DNA of 64,000 bases, taken from Sphagnum compactum. Its lineage: Eukaryota; Bryophyta; Sphagnopsida; Sphagnales. Of the stretch, positions 1 to 11,616 are shown piece by piece. Positions within the stretch are counted from its first letter, which is position 1. Each line of letters begins with the position of its first letter. Under the pieces are notes generated by a model. It saw only the letters and a program-made list of their open reading frames with translations. It ran no database searches and was not told where the DNA came from. The stretch spans positions 9,600,213-9,664,212 of the forward strand of contig OZ234493.1 in the NCBI GenBank assembly GCA_965153455.1. Reading direction: 5' to 3'. The translations under genes were made by a program, and so were the position numbers.

Positions 1-1079
1 TTCATTTTTCCTTTTCCTTTCTAAAGGAAATTTGTGGGAAACATAGGTGACTTCCACGGTTTTTTAATCCATGTATTAATTTTCTAGTATCATAGTACCT
101 AGGTAGCTTCGGCACAAATTATGTTATTTTTCAGTTTGCCAAAAAATTAGAATATTTTATGTCAAGATTTTTGAAAATTCAATCAAAGTGTACTTGAACC
201 CACACCATGTCCTACAAAATAACATAAATTATGATAAGTTTAAGTGAAAGGACAACATGAAACTTGTGAAATATCAAATCATTTTATTTTGTTTATTGCT
301 TATATGCCAAAATTTTCAAAAAAAAATTTCAAGTGTTGAATCAAAATTTAAAATTATATTAATTATTCACCACATTAGTGTTGAAGCTACTTAGGTATTA
401 GTAGTTAAGTTAATCATTCATTTAACAACTACTAAGAATAACTCCTTGATATTTTGGCTACATGTGGTTGTTATGTACCCATTTGCACACAAAAAAACTG
501 AAAAAAAATTCATTGATTTTTAGTTCCATGTGGACATAAAATACAAGTTAAAATGTCATGTCATATTCATCAGTACATTCACATCATATACATACAATTC
601 AAATGTGACTATAAAATGACTAGATCACAATCTATGTGTACATTATGGGCACATCAACCACTATAACATCAACATGTTATATATATTATTTGGAAATTGT
701 ATGCCACATCATGTCACAACTGTTCAATTGTTTTTACAATTTCACATCTTTAGCCCAAATATACATAATATGACCACATGTTCACATCATGCTAAACATC
801 CATTCAATAAACTATAACATATTGTTGGATGAGTAATGATCACCTAATGTTAGATGAGATTTACAAACAATTTAGAATTGCATTCATTAATTGCAACAAC
901 AACTAGATTGCAATCTACAAATATTGCCACATAAGGTGGACAATTGCAAATATGGTTCATAGTTGTTCTTTTAGTTGTTAAAGACTACCAATTGTTTAGG
1001 TAGTGGTTGCATAGGACATGGATTTTTCTAGTCTCATTGGACAATAAAAATTACGTTCCTTTAATTGACTAATTATAAC
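1..1079. other. AT-rich intergenic DNA, no gene seen
   Basis: I see no coding pattern, RNA gene or clear repeat boundary. The sequence is AT-rich with short A and T runs, like the rest of the intergenic DNA. The copia relic begins at or just before its right edge. Confidence 0.6.
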
Positions 1080-1815
1080 ATTACAACATGAGGAGCAACA
1101 TCAAAAATCAAATTTTAGCAACAAATATTGATGAAGTTTTGATCATAAAGATTGAAAAATTCCAAGCCAAATAAAGTCAAGGAGTCAATTACAACAAGAT
1201 TAAGAGATTGAATGTGTGTTATGGTCAAGGAATTCATTTGTCTAACTTTGACAAACCACTTAATATCAAAAAGGAAGTTTGAATACTCAATAGTCAAGTT
1301 TTTGTCATAATTGTGGAAAAAATGACCATTGGTAAAGAGAATGCTTCCACCCAAAAGGCTATGCCACAAGAAAGCTACAAAATTTGGATACACATCCAAG
1401 TTGGTATTTGGATTTTGGTGCCTTAAAACACATAAAGTGACATAAGTAATGTTAGCATTTACAATATAAACATTGGCCTAGTAAAAATCAAACCAATAGG
1501 TGGTTATAGTCACATGGTTGAAGGCAAGGGTAATGTGATTCTACTCCATTGAAAAGGTATGAAACACATAATTGATGTGTTCCATGTTCTTTAGAGTAAC
1601 CAAGAACTTGTTGTCTATAGTTTGACCAATAATAAATAGAGGATGCTATGTTGCTATTTATTCTTGCTACTATTGACATTTGGTATGGGTAAAATGTTGA
1701 TGTCTTTGGAGGGGAATTTGTTCATGTTGTTTGGACATGTTAGAATTGATAATGTTTTTTTTTTTGGGAGAGAAATTGACATTTGGCAATTACTATTGCT
1801 TGGAAGCTTCACTTG
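1080..1815 (+). pseudogene. Decayed Ty1/copia gag-protease fragment
   Basis: The translation around 1303-1350 gives a retroviral-type zinc knuckle, CHNCGKNDHW then RECFHPKG, fitting the CX2CX4HX4C spacing. About 60 bases later comes WYLDFGALKHI, which fits the copia protease active-site region where DSGA is usual. Further on, near 1500-1620, residues resembling VEGKGNV and a following NVxHV/TKNLLS-type stretch fit the copia segment between protease and integrase. In-frame stops and frameshifts interrupt every part, so this is a dead copy. No integrase core, reverse transcriptase or LTRs were recognised next to it. The family call rests on motif order and is fairly safe; the borders are approximate. 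Confidence 0.7.
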
Positions 1816-1859
1816 TTCAATGTAGTGTAAACAAAAGTGGAAGGGGAGAAACTTAAATC

Positions 1860-2800
1860 CCCTTCCTAACCTATCCTTAAACTAGAAAAAGAAAAAAAAT
1901 CTCACTACAAAACTTATTTTCCTCTTTTGAAAAGAAAGGACCAAAACGAACAAGAGGAAGGGCTCTTTCATTTCCTTTCCTTCACTAAATAGACATCAAT
2001 CTCCAAAGATAAAAATATCTCAAAACTCTAATACCAAAGGTGGAAGAGGAAACCTTTTTCATTATACAACTCATGTCACTAACTCCAAGGTGCAAATAAC
2101 ACCCACCTAACACACTTGTTGCTCTATACACCATCTATAGACCATGCCTAAATGCTAATAGTTCCTCTTTGCACACACAATTTGAACAACTAACCCTACC
2201 ACCCAATCACAATTCTTTGGTCTTCACAACAGGCATTCACAAATTTTCCCCTACCAACATTCAATCAATGAGAAGGACGAAAAGTTGTTGACCAATAAAA
2301 AACCTATAAGCTTCTACCATAGCTGACAACTCACCAGAAAAAAAAAAAAAATTAGGGTTGATACCCAAGGAGCAAAAAGGTGAGCTCCTTGGTATGAGTA
2401 TTGAAACTAGTACCAAAACCCTAACACTAGATTGAATGGGTATTCTCTAATTTTTTTCTAATCCAATTTTGATGTATGTTGATATCAACAAAGTATTTGG
2501 ACACTAGATACCAAACTAATATGGTACTTGATAATAGTGTTGATACTAGTTAATGACCTTAGATACTAAACCCACATTGATTAGGACCCATGGCCACCTT
2601 GCAAATAGTTATGGGTTCAAAGCCATGTTAGATGTTACCTTCAACGATAGTTGAGTTAAATATTGTATACAAACACTTGAAATTGTTACGTTAAGACAGT
2701 TAAAATGTGAGAAATATGACATGTTCCAACCAAGTTGCAAGACAAACTTACACATGTTCCAGCCAATCTGGCAACGGGCTTTTTCAAAAAGCATAAAGCA
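1860..2800. other. Intergenic DNA, no gene seen
   Basis: No coding pattern was found. Around 2380-2560 there are short direct and inverted repetitions of a GATACCAA/GGTATCAA type. Similar words recur near 15540-15720, suggesting fragments of one dispersed non-coding repeat. No boundaries could be set. Confidence 0.4.
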
Positions 2801-2809
2801 TGCCATCGT

Positions 2810-3025
2810 GTTTTCTTTTCCCCATAATACCTAGTGGGTATTCAGCAAGAACCTGCTGGGTATCACAAGAAACTTAATTTTAAAAACAACAACCGACAGT
2901 TTTTACGCCATGTAAAGCCCTGAGGGGGTTACTGAATTTGGGCCTGCGCTCAGCTCTGCCTCATGGCGCCCTTATTCTAGTAAAGCCCGCCCCCAAGGGC
3001 TTTACAGTAAGTACATCTCAGAATT
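2810..3025. repeat. Dispersed TIR-like repeat, TGTAAAGCCC family, copy 1
   Basis: Two inverted arms are visible: TGTAAAGCCCTGAGGGGG near 2920 and its approximate complement, ending CCCCCAAGGGCTTTACA, near 2990-3012. The left part (2815-2875) resembles 41731-41785, where the same TTCTTTTCCC...TACC...CTGCTGG..ATCAC word order is kept. The arrangement fits a small non-autonomous DNA transposon, but no target-site duplication was identified. Confidence 0.5.
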
Positions 3026-3725
3026 ACACAATTTGAGAAGAAGTCTAAAAGGGTCCAGCATTTCACATTTTGCATCTGTAGTGACTAGCTAGTGGTAGAA
3101 TTCCGATTTGGCTACATTAGTTTGGTGGATCATTTCCTTGGAAATTTGTCAAGTCTTTGCTTTAAAATCTTCATTTTTTCTGGCAACCCATTTCGGTGAC
3201 TAATTAACACAGAACATCAGTGACATGTATACCCCCCCCATTTCTGAAATTTCTGAAAGCTTTGGGAGCTCAGGGTCTATGATGGTCAGCCGGGGCTTGA
3301 TCATCAAATTGCATATGGCAAAATGGATTATCAGGAAACAAGTTTTAGTACACATTTTCCTCCCATGCTTGAATGTCAGGCTATTATGATCTGAGAGGAT
3401 ACCAAGTGCAGGCCATTATTGAAAGATACTTTTCAACCAGAGAAAATGCATATTAGCTTCTGTACAATGTTCACAATGTTGATGTACAGAACCACAAGGC
3501 CCTACCATCCCTTATGCAAAAACTAAACAAGGACTGTCATACAACCCTTTGATGTAGAACCCTGCTCCTTACAGAACTCAGTAAAACCTGGAATTGGAAT
3601 ATATCCAACAACTGCTAATAAGCCTTCTTCATAGGATACAGAACCTGTACAGCTTTGTAAACCATCATCAGAAGCCACCTGGAAGGTGACTAGAATCTGT
3701 GAAGGTTTAAGGTAGGATAAATAAC

Positions 3726-5293
3726 CTACTGTGCAGGAACAGTCCTTGTAGCCTCCTTGATTCTTTCAATGGGTACCAAAGGAATGAAGTCGGCAAGAGG
3801 CAACTGCTTATCCTTCAAAACAGTTGCTAGGTTGTTGTAACTCTGAGCTCCAAGTTTAGCAGCTGGAGCAGCAAGATGAACAGCCTGAGGCACCAGTGGC
3901 ACTGTGAGTAACTTCTGCCATGCACTGTATGTCAACTGCTCAGCAGCAGGCTCATATCTCTGGTAGTATGAAGCTGCTGTTTCATAGAGTCCTTGATTTT
4001 GCACGTCTGCAACAACAGCCCTTGCAGCATCTGGTGCCTGCTTGGCCACATCATATGCTTGGGATGATTTCTCTTTCAGAAGTTGGGGTAGCATTTCATT
4101 AAGAAGTGCAAGTGTTTCATCCACCTGCCAACAGAAAATTTAGCATATCAAGAAACCTCACCACAAGAAGAAAAATAAAATTCCCTGGGAAGAAGAAACC
4201 CATGCAAAAAGGGAACAGCAAGAGAACTGACTCACCTTCTGGATGAGATTGACACTTCTTAAGACATTGCAATGATAAGAATGTTACACCTCACAGAAAT
4301 AGAACATTGGTCACACTCCACAGCAAACTATCTCAAAGCTTTGCTGGAAACCCTAAACTACAATCTGCTTATGACTGGAAATTCTCAAAGATTTCCTGGC
4401 AACTTCTGAACTAAAGTCTGCTTACAACTGGTAATTGCCACTCAAACAAGAAATCTAAACAACAAGACAAAGTTTCTGAAAAAAACAGCATACCTTGCTG
4501 TCCAAAAATTGCAGTAGCTCCAAAGGCTTGCCCTCAATCTTTTGATATACAGGACCCACGACTGTCTTGACTGTGCCTTCGACGTTATCAACACTTGGTT
4601 TCAACGGCCCCGAACTGTCCTTGGCAAGAGAATACAACGCCCCTAAACATCCCAATGCCTCAAGGGCAAGTGCGTGAACCAAGCTAAGATACTTCAGATT
4701 CGGCTCCTGCACCAGGTTAGAGGGAAAATACAGTTACTAACAACCTTCCAGATTTGCAAAGCGCATGACCGCAAGAGATACGCAATCCTCAGATAATGAT
4801 AAACTAAGAAGAACGCATGTGCATTCATGGATTTGAAAGGAAAGACCATTCCACAGAATTCACGTGATGAAAGGCAGCAGCAAAACAGAATCGCCAAGGA
4901 GACAGTGGTGGAAAACCTGGAAACTTTTAAGCGCTAGAAAATGATGACGTATCCCGCAACAGCATAACCTCATCTGCTATGGCAATTCTAAAGCTTCCTA
5001 CACAGGAATCGCGTTCATCGCCTCCTCGAGAAAATAGCTACAAGAAGAGACTATTTGAAGCCCGGGGAAAGCCTCGGGAGGAGGCATACAAAATCAGAAT
5101 AGACTATTTCAAGCCCGGGAGAAAGCCCGGAAGAAACACACGAAACCAGAATGGCTAAAGAACAAACTTATCAAAACATCACAAACGAAAACACAAAGAA
5201 AAGCAAACAAAACACACTGGCGGGGGTTTCAAATTGAAACTCGGCAATAGGCTTCAAGAATCACGGAAAGCGTACCTGTGTAGTATCAGCCAT
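3726..5293 (-). CDS. LDAP/SRPP-like lipid-droplet protein (REF family)
   Basis: This is a small plant protein of the rubber elongation factor / small rubber particle protein family, whose non-rubber members (LDAPs) coat cytosolic lipid droplets and respond to stress. Three coding exons join in frame: 5276-5293, 4494-4706 and 3726-4124 (minus strand), all with GT-AG phase-0 introns. They give about 209 residues, close to the usual 200-250. The protein starts MADTTQ. It keeps the family's N-terminal stretch (EPNLKYLSLVHALALEA, about residues 7-23), the GPVYQKIEGKP region (about 55-66) and the FLDSKVDETL junction across intron 2. Amphipathic helices follow, ending PLVPIERIKEATRTVPAQ. The start is the only ATG before the first donor that keeps the frame. 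The 5' leader lies above 5293 and contains a TCG microsatellite. Distinguishing LDAP from SRPP needs a phylogeny. Confidence 0.9.
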
Positions 5294-5520
5294 GATGACT
5301 GGTAACGACGACGACCACTGAGCGCTTGACGATTTCGATATGAAAAAGCCGAAGAAAACCTCCCTTCTCGCAAACAAAGAAAGAGTTCGAGCCGGGAGAA
5401 AAAAAAAACCCCCGCCAAAAAAACGAAGAGCGCAAGAAAAAAACACAAGGAGAAAAAGAAGTACTTCTCAAAGTGATAAGTTCGGCGACGGATTGGCAAG
5501 AATTATATCTTGTGCACAAG

Positions 5521-5541
5521 TCGTCGTCGTCGTCGTCGTCG
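5521..5541. repeat. (TCG)n microsatellite in the LDAP-like 5' flank
   Basis: A perfect TCG run of seven units lies about 230 bp upstream of the LDAP-like start codon, in a GC-rich patch (about 5460-5700) that probably holds the leader and core promoter. Confidence 0.85.
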
Positions 5542-5712
5542 GCAGAACACGATCAACACCGCAGCGAAGAGCGAGCGATGGGAAATGAGGCCGGAACGTT
5601 GCACGCGGGAGAAGCGCCGTCCAGGAACGCCGTGAAGAGCGCGCGGCGGAGACGCTTTGTTCCGAGCTTCGTTCCGAGGCTAAAGCTTCTGGTGTCCGAA
5701 GCTAATGGCACA

Positions 5713-5720
5713 TTCTAGAA
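5713..5720. promoter_or_regulatory. Heat-shock-element-like pair TTCTAGAA
   Basis: TTC and GAA are separated by two bases, forming one perfect inverted pair of heat-shock-element units, about 420 bp upstream of the LDAP-like ATG. No third correctly spaced unit is seen, so function is uncertain. LDAP genes are often stress-induced, which makes it worth noting. Confidence 0.3.
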
Positions 5721-5739
5721 GCTACCAAGTAGGTACCTA

Positions 5740-8700
5740 GTACATACATAGTCGGTTGAAAACTTGAAATCTGCTGCCCGGTTCCGGAAAAAACTAAGTG
5801 GACGGTGAGATGGACATACAGGTGGGTCATCTACTGGTTCCACTTGGGATTCTCGTATTTCCCCACTTGTGACGTGAAGCGTTAACCGTGGGTGGGGACG
5901 ACTGTCGTGATGCGAACGAATGAACTATAGTGAACACCAATTGTGTTCTGGAACAGGCCTCCACCAATTGCGTTCCGGAACTGGCTTCCCCCCATTGTGT
6001 TAGGGAACAGGCCCCAGTTAAAATTGGAACCCTACCGGGCTCAACCGGTCCCCCAGATGGAACTATATATATATATAGGATTCAAATTGTACAAAATATT
6101 GCCCAATTATCATCCAAAGGGGATTTAATCAGTTATCCTCATTTTTAATTCATTGAAATTTTGAAAGCAATTAGGTTGGATAAACATTAAATCAGCTAAG
6201 CAAGTGAGGATTAAATCCTTGAATTAGGTATTTAAAGGAGAAGTTTTTATTAAAAATTAGCTTAATCTCAAAGAAGAAAAACATGTTAATCTTTTGAAAT
6301 AATTTTCAATATATTCAAATGAAATAACACATATTCACATTTGTATGAAATTGGAAAGATACAATAATCCAATTTTTTTTCAAAAAGATACAAAGATTCC
6401 AAAAGACATTGAAAGAAATAAAAAGATTTATTTCTCTTTCGATATCTTAAGATCCATAAGGACATTTTGAAACATTACAACTTGTAAAATGTTTATTATT
6501 AAAATTTCTGGTTTGGAATCGACTTCTAATAAATTTGCAGTTTGGAATTGTCTTTTTGTACGACGTACGATTATAACCCATCCCACCTAAACTAGCTCCA
6601 ATGAAATCATTGTCACTAGAATTATTGAAAAGGCATGTGGTAATGAAGTTTATCTTTAAAATGAATTTGAAAATAAAGTTCTAGTTGTTCCCATGCTTTA
6701 ATTATTTGGGGGTGGCTTGACCACTAAATATTTATGGAAGTCCACAATAGACACAAAAGGATAGTTTTTCAAAAAAATAAATAAATAAAATCGTCATTTT
6801 CTAGAATGGCTTGACGTTTAAAATTGCAAATGATAAGGTTTTAGCCATGATATACATTGGCTAAAAAGGTTTGCAATTTGGAGAAAACATGAAGTAACTC
6901 TTATTTAATATGGTCCCTTGACATTAATTGATATTACAAATGGCAAATGTATATGATCTACAATGCATAAGTCATTTCAAAATTGGTTTGACTTCATAAT
7001 TTCAAGAAAAGACACAATCAACACATGTGATGTTTAAATGCTTATTGGAATTGATTATGGAGGCACTTAACAAAGTTTTTTTTAATAAAAAATGTAAAGT
7101 TATTGTTCTTAAAATGTTATTTGTGATAATATTATTAAAACCTTTATTCATACAAGTATTTAATGCAAATTGTAAAATCAATTTTGGTGTACAAGATTGA
7201 AATTTTTGCATATAATGAATGAACTAGAATGGGACACGTGTATTTACTAGGAGTGAAATTAGAAATGTGATGTCATATGTCATGGGTAGGAAAGTTTTTT
7301 GAACTATGGAAATGTGTATGGACCATGGAATGTTCTTCTAGTAAATGACATTTTTGCCCAATGATATGCATGCGAGGAAATATGGCAAGCCTATAAAGAT
7401 GACATGTTTGAAAATGAGCGACCAAAAAGGTAGAATGTCATATGCTTAAACAATTTCATCACATAAGTATAATATCTTAATTCAAATAGTTAAAATTTGA
7501 GAACAAATAAGTGCTCCACACATACATTTTCTACCTAGTAAGATATCTTAAAAGTAACTATATGTGTCATAAGGATGGTAAAAAAAAATATGCCATGGTA
7601 GATTATCTATTGGTTTAGGCGATTATGCATTGAAAACCACAATTTATCATATTCAAGTGAGAATTTTGAATATAAATGTTGTTAGTACATTTTTCTTTTT
7701 AGGGAGTGAAATGGGGATATATTCCTATTGAACTTATTTGTTGGAAATATTTAATAATCATGGCCTACATGTATGGTGATGATTAGCTACCTTAGACCTA
7801 CAATGATGATTATCAATTTTATAATAAACAAAATAGGTTTGTTTTACATGTTCCTTTGAAATTCAAAAATATCATTCAAATTCAAAAAAAGTTGATTATT
7901 TCATAAACATGTTTAATGTAAATTATATGACCATTTTTGAAATTGATGTTAAAGGAAAATTACTAAATTTATTGGTTATTTTGGTAGTTTAGCAATACAA
8001 AATTATCAATAGAAGGTAGGAGTGGTTCCTTTGTTTTAAAGGAAGTCACTACCTTCACTATTTTAATTAACGGTTGATCTAAATATAAATTGGTAGTTGA
8101 AATTTAACCACTATAATAAGATGCAAGGTGAAAAGGATTTTTAGGTTGTTATTGAATGCACAATTCTCACTTTTGTAAAAGGTAAAAAATGATTACTACA
8201 AAGTTCAAACTACTTAAGTGGTTATTTTTTAATATGGTGTGCGAATGTAAAAACATGAATAGGGACAAAGATAAATAATACTAAGGTATTACGGAGTCGA
8301 GTAGCTTGGACAATATTGGTTTTAAATAATATAATGGTGTTTTGTGTGAAAACATTGCACTACACTACTACAATTTGTGTGTCTAATTGTTTTTGTGTTG
8401 AAATGATTTTTCTTAAATAATGTGATAGTCCTAAGATGGCAAGGATATGCATTATTGTGCAATGTAATTGGAAACACAATGCCACTAAAGTCATTTACTT
8501 GATTCTAACCCGATCTTAATATGTATGTTTTTAATGTTGTTAGTTGCAATAGGTTCCTACTAGGATTACCTAACTATTATAAATTATGATTCTTAATTTT
8601 TAATCAACTATCATATATTGCCTAATTCCAATGCTAATAATCTTTTACTACATTGGAATCTCTTACCTACATATAATTGAACTATAATAGATCAAATTTG

Positions 8701-9719
8701 AGTGTTGTTTGTTATAATATGACATTATCTACATTACCAAATTATTGTAAATCACAATATCTTGAGGTTACAACCTAGTAGTTGTTTATGCCTTATTTCC
8801 AACATCAGTAATATTCACTACTATAGTCATTTAGTTAAACATAAGTTGCCCATAATAGACTTGAATATAATGTTATTTCATGTAGTAGGTTTTTGCTAAG
8901 CTTATCTAACTATTGCAAATCATTTTTCTTTAAATTTTTCAACCAATAGTTTTTATTTTCATGTTTTCAAATCTAATCATGTCCACACTATTAGACTATT
9001 TTGATCTAATAAAACTTGGTGGAAACAATTCAAATTTTAATGTTATTATTTGTGTTGGAAACTCCAATAGGCCACCTATCTATCAAGCTAGTCATATGTA
9101 TTTATTATTCACCCTATAATCTTCATTACTAGAATTCAATTTAAATAATTATATTTGTTGGATAGTTGAAAGAGAATTTTTTTTCAATTGGTAATGATAG
9201 TTCAACTTTGAACACATTCAAGAAATAATCTATCAAAATCAAAGGCAAAACGTTCAAGCACAAAGATCTACAATTGGAATAAAACCTATTAAAAACCCTA
9301 GAAAGTTAAATTAAGAACATGAAGAACAAATCCTTAGTTTAGGCCCAAAAGAAGGCAAACATGTTATTTCATTAAGTGTGGTTGATTATGAAAAATATTT
9401 TGAAAATGTAGTCATGGAATGGAAAAAAAAATTTGTAGTTGTGATTGGACTTGAACACATCACAAACAATGAAAAATTAACTTGTTTACAAGGAGAAATT
9501 AACCATTATCTATGTTGATTACAAGGGAATTTGAGTTCTTTATATGGTGAGAATAAGTCACACTAAAGAGTTTTGAAACATGTCCCTTCTAGAGAGAATT
9601 ATGTTCAATCTATTTGCACATCCTTTGAATGGGCAATACACCCAAGGTCACATTGGATATGCATAAGCCTTAATTAGTTATATGGTAATTTTTATTTTTT
9701 TTGCAATCTTTCTCAACTT
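5740..9719. other. AT-rich intergenic DNA, no gene seen
   Basis: About 4 kb of AT-rich sequence without a supportable coding region on either strand. Near 5930-6060 a GC-richer stretch repeats a GTTCTGGAACAGGC-like word about three times. The open frames here are short, biased to Phe/Leu/Ile/Lys/Asn and lack recognisable domains. Confidence 0.55.
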
Positions 9720-10253
9720 TTGTAAATTTGAAAAGAGTCCAATCATAATGCATGTTTCATGTTCATCTAAATTCATAACCCCAAAACAAACATTTTGTGT
9801 CAACAATACTTTGCAATAAAACCAAATAAAAAGAGTTTAGACAATAACATTTTTTCTCATGATTATTGGAACAAGAATTGGAATATGCAACCCATCAATT
9901 GCATTTGTAATGTGAGAAATTTCATGAATTGTTAATTCAAACTCATTTGCCCAAAACCTTAAACAAACTTTCATTCGATTTTTTTTTAATTTGTTTTTGC
10001 AATGAACCATTTTGATTGGCCCGTCACAAAAAAATATTAAAAAAAAAAATTGAAACTTAAAATACTCCTCAAAATAAAGTTTATATGTGAAGATGTAGTT
10101 ATTTTCCTTTGGCCTAACTATATAGGTAAAAAGATGATAACTAACCATATGTAATACAATTAATTGAGGTGCCAAAAAAAAGACATGGACAATGTATGTT
10201 ATTATGTAAGTATATTTGTGGCAAGGATGAATCAAATGCTTTGATTTTTGCAT
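9720..10253 (-). pseudogene. PIF/Harbinger transposase relic (DDE_Tnp_4)
   Basis: On the minus strand, residues AIDGLHIPILVP (about 9855-9890) match the first catalytic-Asp block of PIF/Harbinger nucleases (AIDGTHI consensus). A few bases on, in a shifted frame, comes VLLQSIVDTKCLFWGYEF (about 9770-9823), matching the second conserved block of plant family members, where VLLQGIVD..C.FWDYEFGW is usual. Stops and at least one frameshift separate the blocks, so the copy is inactive. The upstream part (up to 10253) is open but degraded and lysine-rich. Two Tourist-like MITEs with TTA-type flanks in this window (about 26.9 and 41.2 kb) fit the same superfamily. Confidence 0.72.
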
Positions 10254-10259
10254 TTTGAC

Positions 10260-10950
10260 ATTGGATTTGACCTTTAAATTTTTTTTAAATATTGCAACAT
10301 GTGGACATTGTCCTCATTTTTAATTAAATAGATTTTTTAAATACTCAATTTTTTGCCCAAAAAAGAGATATATGATAAGGGTTAGTTGGACCCTACCCAT
10401 TTTTAAAAAATTCATGTTTTACATTTGAACCCTAATTTGATGGAAAAATTTTAGTCTTAAGATATCCTTATCCAATGGGTATATAAATTGATATATATAT
10501 ATATATATATATATATCCTTACCCCATGACATATAAAAAACAACATACTCACACAACATTGGTTTAAACTTACAATGCTTAGTAAAGTTGTTGAACATTA
10601 AACAATTTTTAATCAAAGATTTTTTTAAAAAATTAAAATTAAAATTAAGATAATTGGGCCAAGCTCTTGATATTGTTGGAAAGCCTATGAGTGTGATTTT
10701 TTAGACCTAAGGTGCGGAGAGATTTTGAATTTTGAATAATTTTTATTCTTGAAATTTTTAAATATTTTTCTCTCAATTGAGCTCTATCATCAAGGTATCT
10801 ATTCACACTTGAGGCAAATCTCAGAACCCCACATTAATGACTTACTAAATTTTCATGGTCGATGTCCATGGTCACGGTCCCTCACCATAGTGTAAAAGGA
10901 CCCTTAGTCAATTTCTTCTTTTAACTAATATAGAGCATTGCAATGGTATC
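10260..10950. other. AT-rich DNA with an (AT)n run
   Basis: No gene is seen. A TA dinucleotide microsatellite occupies about 10490-10516. The rest is AT-rich with A and T homopolymers. Confidence 0.5.
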
Positions 10951-10959
10951 GTATAGCCT

Positions 10960-11097
10960 CCTGCTTTATGATGGGGTACAGCCCATAGGTAAGGGACGTT
11001 CCCAAAATGTGGGTCTGGACCTAGCGACCACCTCATCCTAGGCCCTTAAGTTACCTATTTGGGAACGCCCCCAGGCTGGGCCTTTACCGTACACAAA
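10960..11097. repeat. Small inverted-repeat element, CGTTCCCAAA family, copy 1
   Basis: Arms GGGACGTTCCCAAA (about 10994-11007) and TTTGGGAACGCCCCC (about 11058-11072) are complementary. Outside them GTACAGCCCA and TGGGCCTTTACCGTAC extend the pairing imperfectly. A related copy lies at 45890-46006 with the same CCCATAGGT...TTCCCAAAATGT...GGGGCTTTACC order. The structure fits a short MITE-like element. It ends about 150 bp before the HSP70 heat-shock elements. Confidence 0.55.
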
Positions 11098-11248
11098 TAT
11101 AGGCCACAATTGTAGGGGTGGGTGGGGGGACTCTGACCTCTCTCTATCCAGAAACTTCCATAAGTGGGCCTTGATTAATCAAATACAGCCCGATTATTTT
11201 TTTCAAAAAAAGTATTAAAAAAAAAAGGCTCCATTCCAGTCGGCCATG

Positions 11249-11261
11249 TTCTGGAACTTTC
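11249..11261. promoter_or_regulatory. Perfect three-unit heat-shock element
   Basis: The sequence reads TTC-TG-GAA-CT-TTC: three alternating units with exact 2-base spacing, the canonical HSF trimer site. It lies about 360 bp upstream of the HSP70 start codon. Confidence 0.75.
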
Positions 11262-11298
11262 TCTAAAGCTCTGGACACCAAATGGTCAGTCAGTGTCG

Positions 11299-11319
11299 TT
11301 CTGGACGAACATTCTGGAA
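11299..11319. promoter_or_regulatory. Second heat-shock element, three perfect units plus one gapped
   Basis: GAA-CA-TTC-TG-GAA (11307-11319) is another perfect three-unit site. A TTC at 11299-11301 precedes it with a 5-base gap, as in gap-type elements. It lies about 300 bp upstream of the HSP70 ATG. A weak TATA-like AATATGG follows at about 11351. Confidence 0.75.
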
Positions 11320-11616
11320 AGGCTTAACCGCGAGTGGAACCCGTGGTCACAATATGGGTTAGCACCGCAACGCCAAGGCTACAAAGAGAGCTCGGAACAC
11401 GTCCGTCGCATATCTGCACACACACACGAACTCTCTCTCTACTCTGTCTCTTCCGATTCCGATTGTGTCCAATTCTCGCTCGAGTCACAAAAAAAACTTT
11501 TTGTTTACAGTATTTTTTTCTGGGCTTGAAGACAATCATCCGGCTATTGCGGTTTTTTAGATTAGAGTTTTTTGCGGGGATCGTTTTGTGGCTGTTGTTG
11601 TTGAGTAATAGTAGCG

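Noticed and set aside
5254-5718. Several overlapping Arg/Lys/Ser-rich frames around the LDAP-like leader
   Set aside because: They arise from the GC-rich leader and the TCG microsatellite. None has a domain, and they overlap in all frames.
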